From Batkoa obscura (Eukaryota > Entomophthoromycota > Entomophthoromycetes > Entomophthorales > Batkoaceae): a DNA stretch of 64,000 nt. Shown piece after piece: positions 56,279 to 64,000 of this stretch. A program made the position numbers and the translations under genes. The stretch's first letter is position 1; every line of letters begins with the position of its first letter. Below the pieces are notes generated by a model. The model saw nothing but the letters and a program-made list of their open reading frames with translations, was not told where the DNA came from and searched no databases. The stretch spans positions 186,001 to 250,000 of the forward strand of contig JASVEC010000031.1 in assembly GCA_030770535.1 (NCBI GenBank), written 5' to 3'.

Positions 56279-59200
56279 ATGTCGGCTACGAGTAATTTCA
56301 CTATCTCGAAATCGAGTAATAACCCTTCAAAACAAAATCCCTTGAAGGTAAGCCTTATACATGTCAAAACTATTATGCTAATCTTACATAGATGTCAAGG
56401 AAAAACTCAAAGAAAAGTAAACGCATAATTTAATTTTAGCTTATTACTTATGATCAAAGGTTCTGAAAGCAATGCTTCAAAAGAAAGGGTTCCTGATGAA
56501 AACGAATTAGTAATTCATATCTATTTAAACAAGTTGAAATTTGAGAAAAAGGTAAAATGTTTATCGTTTTGGGAGCTTACTTTAATGCATTAACCTTAGA
56601 ATGGCTCGCTACTTTTTATGAGCCCAATAAAAGTACATTATGATCTAAATATAAAACTTTGGACTAAAAACTTTTTAGCTTTTTTTGGGGTACATAGAAA
56701 GACAAGAAATACCTACAGAGTTAATTTGTATATTTGATGACGCTGGATGCAAATATGAGGATGGTAATAGGCTTTTGTACAATGACTAATTACTAATATA
56801 AAAATTTAGGGCACCTCCTTGCTAATTTATATGATTATAGGCATATAGTAAAGCCTGATTCAGCAGAACCAAACCCAAATCAAGCAAGGAAATTATTTAC
56901 CAAAATGAAACCAACTCAACAAAGTATTGTTGAAGACATAAAATACTTGAGTGAAAAAGCCAAAATTCTGATAACAAAAGAAGAAGTTTTAGAGCTAGAA
57001 TCAAGATTACTGGTAATTATAAATCTTTTGCTTGATGTTGGTTTTAATTTTTTTAGTTGTTTCACAATCCTGTTCTAGATCTAGCAGTTGATGACGCATC
57101 TATTGCTATTAATAACGCAATGATGAATATTAAGAATTCCAAGCATATTGAACCGGAAAAGTGTATGAAAAATTCATCCGAACTTGAGGAAGAAGAAGCA
57201 GAAAGAGAGGAAATTAAGAGAATGCTAATAATGATGAAAGATGTATTTTACTATTAATTCTAAAATTTTTTTGCTAAATTTTTTCACAATAGTCACCACT
57301 TAAAAACAAGCTCATGGAAGGGTAATTAGCTGGTTATTTTTTTACTTGCTTATCTAGTATTTAATCGTTATTGTTAGGCTTGATCTTCTTGCTTTTATAA
57401 AAGAACGTGGTAAACGTAAATTTGGTTCAGATGGAAATTCAAATCCTTCAGGAGAGCTTAAAAAGCCAAAAAGTATTTTAGTTCTATTTTCAAACATAAC
57501 TTTTATTCATTATTTATCAGCTACCGTCCAAAGTTCTATTCCAGGTTATACTCTCATTAGATGCTTGAGTTTCCAGAGTGTGGAAGGCGATGGTAATTCA
57601 TTATCTATACTTAAATCAATACTAATAAGCCTAGGTGGTGGTTTATCCACAAACGATATTTATATGAGCGTGGGAGGGAAATATAAGGCTATATTGAAAC
57701 TCAGAATAGATCCAGAGACGAATATTGAAGAATCCTCAAAAGAGTAGGTTCAATTTTACTTTTTAAAATGAGTATTTATTATTTAGGGTGAATTTCGATG
57801 ATAACAAAGAGTTAGAGGCTTATATTAAAAATTTTTTAGAGCATTATACATTAAACAATAAGCTTATTTCTGATTCTAAACCAATTCCTACAGAAATCCA
57901 GCCCATACAAAAGACAACAAAGGTACCTGGTGCTACTGAAGTTTCAAAAACTCTTTCTAAAGCTATCGCTAATAATCAAGTGAATCATTCAGTGGCAGCT
58001 CCTGCTGCTAAAAAGAACTCCAATTCCGATCAACCAGTAAAGAAGAATAATGGTGGTAGAAGAAAGGGATCCAGTTCAGCTATTTCCCAGCCAGCTGCAA
58101 GTAAACCAACTTCAGTTAATATTCCAAACGCGCCTTTAATTCCTGAAATTACAAATGAGACTAATCAAGGTTTACAACCTAGCATTCAACTTGCTCAATA
58201 TCACCAAGGAATACAACAGCAACTTTACGCAAACACAGGTGGGATTCAGCAAGGAAATATAGCTCCTCAACAAGTTAGACCAATATTGCATCCTAATTTA
58301 GGCCAAGCTGCAATTAGACCAATCCCGCAAACCGTTCCTATCGCAAGGTTACAACAGCATGTAATGAAAGGATTGATTAATAACCAGCAACAGGTCCCTG
58401 GGAACCCCAACCAGATGGGTGCTGGAGCAGCTATGCAGCCCAATGCCATGTACCAACAAAATATTGAAGCTATAAGACAGGCCCAAATCTTGAGTGCTCA
58501 ACAAAATAGCGCAGTCCGCCCACAACAAAATCAGCTTGTAGTATTAACCCCTCAACAAAGAGAAGTTTTGGCAAATCTTCAGAATTTAGTTCCGCTTACA
58601 CAGCAACAAAATCAGGTATTGGATTCCCTTTTACAACAACCTAATATAAACCAGCATTACAGAAATGCTATTATTAATATGCGTGTTCGCCATGATCTCG
58701 CATTAAAGCAAAACCAAAATCAAAATCAAAATCAAAATCAAAATCAAGGCCAAAGCCAAGCCACTAACGTAATAGCTGATAACAATGTTGCCCAAGTTCC
58801 ATCATCTATTAGAGAGAGAAGTATGTCTACCAAGCATCAAGCTTCAGAAACCCCAAACATTCCTAACTCACAATTTAACTCACAAATTGAAGCAGTCGCT
58901 GGAGCACAAATGCCTATTAATCAAAATGGGCAAGGCGGATTTCAAAATAGTAATGCTCCTCAACCCAATCAAACCCCAGTACAACATACTCCCAATATTG
59001 CTCCTCACCCCAGCGTACAGCAACAGCATCCAAACCAGCTTTTGGCGATCAATCAACAGCTATACAACCAAATGCAGCAATGCGCTTTATCACCTCAAGA
59101 AGCTGCGATGCTTCAATTCCTTCAAGCCCAATCCGCTCTAAGCCCTCAACAACTTATAATCCGTAATCAATTAGTACATAAGTATAGTCTTTTTAAAAAG

Positions 59201-59914
59201 TATCAGCAAACTCTTTTACAGCAACAACAGGCTATTAGATTTAAACAGGCTTTAAATCAACAGCAACTCATGAATGCTCAAAACCAGCAAAATCAACAAG
59301 GCCAGCAAAGTGAACAGACGAGTTCTAATCAAGGCATCAACAATCAAATTTCCAATGAAGGGAACAACGGACAGCCAATTATGCCAAATAATAACGCAAA
59401 TGCAATGCACCAAATGTCTCCAGAAGAACAGCAGGCTTATCGATTTAATCAATATCAAACCATTCAACGTCAACAGTATCTAGCACAGGTTAATGGCCAA
59501 AATCTTATTGGTCAAGGACAAGGAATCAATCCACAAATACAAGGAATACGTCCTGGGTTCCAAATGCAGCAGGCCTTTTTAGCTCAATTACAACAACAAG
59601 GCCTTCAAGGCCAATTATCAAATCTCAACCCTCAACAACTGCAAAGTGTTAATTATCAACTAGCTTTACAGCAGCAAGCTCGACAGGCACAACAAATGAA
59701 TATGAGAAACCAAGCACAACAAATGAATATTGGAAACCAAGCGCAACATATGAATATTGGAAACCAAGCGCAGCAAATGAATCCAATGGGGAATCCAATG
59801 GGGAATCCAATGGGCAACCCGATGAACATGAATGGCAATACGGATGGAACTCCTACCCAGATCCCAAATCATTTTTCTCAAAATCAAAATATGCAAAATC
59901 ACCAAAACAGATAA
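56279..59914 (+). CDS. SPT20: SAGA complex subunit Spt20
   Basis: Exons from the conserved part on: 56440-56551, 56600-56632, 56679-56763, 56810-57012, 57057-57242, 57293-57321, 57378-57472, 57521-57743, 57787-59914, all in phase. The Spt20 domain reads LVIHIYLNKLKFEKKNGSLL, FMSPIKLFLGYIERQEIPTE, IFDDAGCKYEDGHLLANLYD, matching the family pattern (MSPMKxFLxYIRxxEIPxELIDIFDDAG). The last exon (709 codons) encodes a Gln/Asn-rich low-complexity tail with NQ dipeptide runs and NPMG repeats, as in other Spt20 proteins. Spt20 keeps the SAGA coactivator together in the nucleus. The 5' end is uncertain: an exon at 56279-56347 (MSATSNFTISK) may splice through 56400-56416, or translation starts at the ATG 56450. 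Confidence 0.85.
59660..59830 (+). repeat. Short coding repeats in SPT20 tail
   Basis: Three NQAQQMNIG-type units of 36 bp followed by four NPMG units of 12 bp; recent tandem growth, since the units are nearly identical in DNA. Confidence 0.85.
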
Positions 59915-60891
59915 AGTTCTACAATACAATTAAGACTCGTTATTGAATGCTTTTTTGTTGCTTCAAGTCTATTATTCAAGCTTATTTATATTATATTGTT
60001 ATGTTATAAGGATTTTTATTTGGACGTTTAGCTTGTGGTTTTAGCAAATCAGTAGGATTTCTTTTAATACTTTAAAAAGAATCCTATAGTTGCCAGTTTT
60101 AAATGTAACATCAGTGTTAAATAAAGGTTAGCATTTGAATGAAAGTTAAAAAAGTTCCTACTGTTTTTATTATATTTTGAATCATTTTTGTCAGTTTAAT
60201 TATAAATATACAATAACTATATAAATTAATATTTTTCTAGATGATATAGAACTTTACTACTGTTCCTCATTTTAGAGATATCGCTAACTTTATAGTGTAT
60301 GGTTTTTAATCAATTATACTTGTTTAAGACTATAAACTAAGTTAGAACATATCATTTTTGAAAGTATAGTTGAATTTATAACTAATACTTCTATAATTAT
60401 ACTGAAGTCTTTCATGCTTAAATACAAAGTAGCTAAATAATTATTATATATATGGGAATGTATTTTTTTAAGAATTTTATTAACAATCTTTCCACTCAAA
60501 TAGTGCTTAAAAAATGGAAAGATGATGAAATCAAAAAAAACATCACCATGTGCTATAATCAAAATTAAATAACTATAAATCAAATTCAAATAGTAAAATT
60601 CTTACTATTTCAGTATATCTAATACTCTGAGCCATCTCTACAAAATACTTTTAATAAATAGAGTTATTAATGTTCAAAATGTAACACATACAAAAACGGA
60701 AAAAAGATAGTTTATATTAGATAATATATTCTTTTTTTTAGAAATTGGGAGAATCGCTTTAATTATGTTAGGTACTTAATTTAATATTAGAGTTAAAAGA
60801 TGCCTTTAAGATAGTTGACATAGAAATCAAAATAATTAAAATGATACTATTTTTTGATAAAAAAATAAACCAGATCTCCTTCCTTGGCTCT
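59915..60891. other. Intergenic between convergent SPT20 and RHO genes
   Basis: One M1 element; otherwise nothing recognised. Confidence 0.55.
60452..60548 (+). mobile_element. Miniature element M1, copy 17
   Basis: ATGGGAATGTATTTTTTT to ACATCACCAT; core ACAATCTTTCCACTCAAATA kept. Confidence 0.8.
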
Positions 60892-61658
60892 TTAAAGTAT
60901 ACTACACTTCTTCTTAGAATTTCTACGTTCATTGACTGTGAGTCTTCCTGCTTCTTCAAACAATTGATTAACTCCATCCCTAGTTTTAGCTGATGTTTCT
61001 AAATATTTAGCTGCTCCTATTTTTTTAGCTAATTGAACTCCCTAAATAATTTATTTAATTTAATGGGATTATTTTGATATACAATATACCTGTTCATATG
61101 TAACTGGGGATTGTCCTAGTGCTTTTAATGAATTGATAGTTGAAGGATCATTTCGAAGATCCTTTTTATTTCCCACTAATATTATTGGTGCTTGGGGACA
61201 AAAATGTACTACTTCTGAATTCCACTATTAAGAGTAAATAAATTATATTTTAAAAACTAAAGATGCGTTACTTTAGCACTGACATTGTCATAGGAGTCAG
61301 GTGAATCTATCGAAAAGGCAATCAATACTACGTTAGTATCTGGATAAGCTAAAGGCCTTAATCTATCATAACCTTCTTGGCCTAAAAAAATAAGTAACAA
61401 AATTTTAAACTTAAAATTTAATTACCAGCGGTGTCCCATAAAGCAATTTCAACTACTTGGTTGTCAAACTTTACATCAGCGGTATAATTTTCGAAAACGG
61501 TTGGTACATAAGTCTTTTAAAAATTAAGCGAGAATTAAATTTAAAAAAGGAATAATTACCTCTGGAAATACACCTTTAACATAAACAAATAAAAGACATG
61601 TTTTTCCACAGGCACCATCACCTACTATTACTAACTTTTTTCTTTCTACACCAACCAT
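60892..61658 (-). CDS. RHO1: Rho-family GTPase (Rho1-like)
   Basis: Five exons (61658-61560, 61513-61426, 61381-61272, 61224-61090, 61041-60892) give 193 residues, the exact usual Rho size. P-loop [11 protein letters not shown], effector loop [13 protein letters not shown], switch [21 protein letters not shown], base recognition NKKDLR and ETSAK, the Rho insert helix [12 protein letters not shown], and the end KKKCSIL. The CSIL box with final Leu predicts geranylgeranylation next to a lysine patch, so it acts at the plasma membrane; Rho1 controls glucan synthase and actin. Two oddities: [10 protein letters not shown] instead of the common IVFSKGQFPE, and EG for ED right after the catalytic Gln in switch II. 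It may be a diverged paralog and not the main Rho1. Confidence 0.92.
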
Positions 61659-62578
61659 TCTTTTATTATTTTAATAGAGCTTATTAATTATCGTTGAACT
61701 AAAGTTAATTTATTGTTCAAACCTTGAAATTTATTGCTTTGGCTCTTACCAAATTTAGACAAAACTCAAATTGACTGACTCTTTTGTTTTTATTAGTTAA
61801 ATTTAGTAGCTCCCTTAATAATGATTGGATAAAATCTCTTCATTAAAAATATTGAGAACAGTAATTTGAGTTCTAGATAGCAAAAACATTTACATAATAA
61901 ATGCTAACTAAAGAAATTCACATTAAACTTGAATAATATTATTATAATATTATTATAACCCTTACTTTAGCTTTGTTTGATTATTGAATATATTAAGCAT
62001 AATATCAATAATTCACAGTGTTATTAGAGAGAAGATTTTAAATTTATTTAGTAAAAATAAATGTGTAAATGCATAACTTTAATGATGAAATAACTCCTTT
62101 TTATATTTCGGATCTTAGTGATTTATTATAGTCACATCAAAGCTTATATAGTAACTTTTAATTTTTGTAGGTTTATTTAATTTATTTGAGAGTTCACTTT
62201 AGATGAATATGACAACTAGGCTTAAATTAATTAATTTTACTATTAACTCTTCACTGTTGACTATAATGATTGTTCGTTTACAACCACTAAATCGAATAAA
62301 CCTTGCAGTTTTATAAGTTCTTTATAACAAGCAAGCTTTATTTTTATATAGCTTATTGTTCAGAAAGTTGTAATATTGTTCTTGATGTTTTTGGTTTTGT
62401 ATTGGAGGCTAATGAAATACTTTATTCGGAAGATTTATGAAAAAGATTATATTTTCAATTTATTTTATTTTTAAAGAGGCTTGTTGTTTTGTAAAAAAAG
62501 TAGTAAATACCTATTAGCATCTCATCACATAAATGAATATTATTTCTCTAAATGTGATTATTTGATTTAAAAAAGCAA

Positions 62579-62683
62579 ATGGGGATGTATTTTTTTGTTT
62601 AAGAACTTTACTAACAATCTTCCGCTTAAGTAGTGCTTAAAAAATGAAAAAAAAATAACAAAACCAGAAAAAAACATCCCCAT
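62579..62683 (+). mobile_element. Miniature element M1, copy 18
   Basis: ATGGGGATGTATTTTTTTG to ACATCCCCAT. Confidence 0.85.
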
Positions 62684-62783
62684 CTCTTTATTTAAAACTT
62701 ATTTTAATTGTTTCCTTTTCTTAAATAGTTAATTTTTCTAACTACATATTTTATGCTACTTCTGTTAAATATTTAATAAATAT

Positions 62784-62885
62784 ATGAGGATGTATTTTTG
62801 TGTTTAAGAACTTTACTAACAAATTTTTCGCTTAAATAGCACTTAAAAATGGAAAAAATAATGAAGTCAAAAAAAACATTCCCAT
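62784..62885 (+). mobile_element. Miniature element M1, copy 19, just upstream of transposase copy 4
   Basis: ATGAGGATGTATTTTTGTG to ACATTCCCAT, flanked by TAT and ATA. It ends 69 bp before the transposase ATG; it has both M1 arms, so it is a separate element and not simply the left end of the transposon. Confidence 0.8.
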
Positions 62886-62954
62886 ATAGTATATAACTGT
62901 ATAATTATATAAATAGAGTTATTCGACTTTATTTCTTGTTGAAACAAAAATAAA

Positions 62955-63860
62955 ATGCAAACTTTGATAACTAAACTTCGAAATCAAATTTTTGAAAATT
63001 TCAATACAATAGGGAGGAGTACACAATATAAACATTGTAATTCATTTACATCAGTTTTAAGAGCTACTTATAGCAACCCAGGGTTTATGGAATTTTATAA
63101 TAAAACAAAACAAAGAAAAGATATATTATCAAAGTTTACTATCGATAATAATAAACTTAATCAAGCAATGTATAAAATTAGTGCTTTAAGGGAAACAGGA
63201 AATAAAAATCAGCAAGTAGCGTTATTATCAACTATATCTTCGGTATGTTCTTCTGATGAATGTAAGAGCTTTGGGTTTAATATAAATAGAAATCAATATG
63301 ATTATTCAAAAACAAGTAATAATAATAAAATATCAACATTAAAACCTATTATTAAAAATACAAAAAAAATTAAAGATAACCAAATTGAAACTATTATACA
63401 ATATTTACTAAATGATTCAACTATTTCATCAAGGTTTAACAAAAAAAATAATGATAGTAAATATTCATCAGATAATATATATATATTAAATAAAAGTAGA
63501 AGAATGATATACAGTAAATATTTTGATGATCTAAGAGATAGAGCGGTAACTAGGTCAACATTTTTTAAATATATACCAAGTAATTTCAAGAATACAGCAA
63601 GAAAAACGGATCTATGTAGTATATGTGTCCAGTATATAGTTAGAAAAAAGTTATTTGAAAATAAAATAAATACAGCAATAAAAAACAAAGTAGAGATAGA
63701 AGAAATTTTCAACTAAGAAGAAAAATTATACAAACTACATAAAGTATGTGTCGATACTCAAAAAAACACATTTAATGAAACTATTAAAAAATTAAATAAT
63801 AGAAGTTGTATAGTAATTCTAGATTTTAAACAAAATATGGAAATAGGAATAAGACCAGAT
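62955..63860 (+). pseudogene. DDE transposase copy 4, N-terminal half, interrupted
   Basis: Open for 253 codons from the ATG at 62955 to a TAA at 63714, where copy 1 has GAA; reading on, the frame matches copy 1 to IGIRPD and then breaks at 63860 where the palindromic element begins. It supplies the N-terminus missing from copy 1: a basic, Asn-rich region and the zinc half-motif KTDLCSIC, which with HKVC farther on makes CxxC...HxxC. The overlap with copy 1 (63649-63860 against 1-212) is about 93 percent identical, so both derive from recently active elements. Confidence 0.85.
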
Positions 63861-64000
63861 TGTGAAATATCGCTTTGTCAGTTCATGGTTAATTATAGCA
63901 TAACAATCGCCTAAGCTGTTGTGTTCTTGAGTTCAGAGAAAATCAATCCCATGTTCTTATTTTGATTTGTTATGAGAATTTCTAGCTTCATCCAAAAGAG
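63861..64000. mobile_element. Long-palindrome element, second copy, cut by window edge
   Basis: Begins TGTGAAATATCGCTTTGTC and follows the left arm of 43858-44593 to the end of the window, about 93 percent identical. Inserted in transposase copy 4, directly after the codons for RPD. Confidence 0.85.

Larger units (their letters stand above)
61659..62954. other. Intergenic with two miniature elements
   Basis: 1.3 kb: RHO promoter, M1 copies at 62579-62683 and 62784-62885, and the leader of transposase copy 4. No RNA gene or ORF recognised. Confidence 0.55.

Noticed and set aside
56236-56330. tRNA-Ser/Leu-like start GGAATGGTTAAGAG
   Set aside because: No T arm with GGTTCGA and no closing acceptor stem; sequence is the 5' end of the SPT20 region.
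58785-59141. 118-codon ORF inside SPT20
   Set aside because: Alternative frame of the Gln/Asn-rich exon; low-complexity DNA often lacks stops in other frames.
60314-60589. 91-codon minus-strand ORF
   Set aside because: Crosses an M1 element, no similarity, no codon bias.
63302-63712. Minus-strand hydrophobic ORF of 136 codons
   Set aside because: Antisense of the A-rich transposase copy 4; no independent support.
1-64000. CRISPR arrays, rRNA genes, spliceosomal snRNAs, virus-like or LTR elements
   Set aside because: Looked for and not seen: no regularly spaced identical repeats, no U1/U2/U4/U5/U6 core sequences, no reverse transcriptase or capsid-like frames.

Overview
The window is nuclear DNA of a strongly A+T-rich (about three quarters A/T by eye), early-diverging fungus. 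Housekeeping genes carry many short GT-AG introns of about 40-110 bp. Fungal traits include a TFIIIB Bdp1, a fungal_trans-type regulator, an AA11-like copper oxidase and a Clr4-like methyltransferase. A complex I subunit (NDUFB8) and a mitochondrial ribosomal protein exclude microsporidia and complex-I-less yeasts. An Entomophthorales-type fungus (Conidiobolus-like) fits best, but that is inference from family composition, not a database result.

Layout. 1-1461: right part of a DNA transposon (DDE transposase). 1906-2579: secreted LPMO-like protein (-). 4010-5950: regulator-like protein without its zinc cluster (+). 8556-9305: mitochondrial L21 (+). 9556-11289: UDP-glycosyltransferase (+). 11379-14895: Utp12/WDR3 (-, 13 exons). 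15882-28059: a tandem segmental duplication of an aminoacylase-like M20 peptidase plus an Ase1/PRC1 microtubule bundler; the second peptidase is a pseudogene, and the two ASE1 copies share a 662-bp nearly identical gene-conversion tract. A tRNA-Glu lies between the second pair inside a fold-back of transposon arms. 30060-32306: oligopeptidase B. 34589-35500: ribulose-phosphate 3-epimerase. 36211-37934: Bdp1 (-). 38136-40238: Noc4 (+). 40364-42564: triple EH-domain endocytic protein (-). 42565-46880: transposon-dominated gap. 46881-47522: NDUFB8. 48042-48684: Pex4-type E2. 48794-50929: SUV39/Clr4 methyltransferase (-). 51276-53484: TMEM245-like membrane protein (-). 53485-56278: transposon remnants. 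56279-59914: Spt20 (SAGA). 60892-61658: Rho GTPase (-). 62579-64000: hairpin elements and another transposase copy, interrupted by a long-palindrome element.

Mobile DNA. All recognisable mobile elements are plain DNA transposons. One family (four copies: 1-1461, 43058-43780, 54478-55783, 62955-63860) encodes a transposase with a CxxC...HxxC zinc motif and a D-D-[E/D] core. At least 19 copies of a roughly 100-bp miniature element with GGGGATGT/ACATCCCC ends lie in intergenic DNA; about 40 bp of its end resembles the end of the transposase element, suggesting it is mobilised by that transposase. Two further hairpin families are present: about 265 bp (two copies) and 736 bp with about 290-bp arms (one complete copy, one at the window edge).

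Genes are densely packed and share short intergenic spaces: UGT/UTP12, NOC4/EH and PEX4/SUV39 converge within about 90-125 bp, and BDP1 and NOC4 diverge from a 201-bp promoter. Several products serve growth control (Utp12 and Noc4 in small-subunit ribosome biogenesis, Bdp1 in Pol III initiation, Spt20 in SAGA), but there is no operon-like pathway cluster. Exon borders were derived by hand from splice motifs, reading-frame continuity and family similarity.
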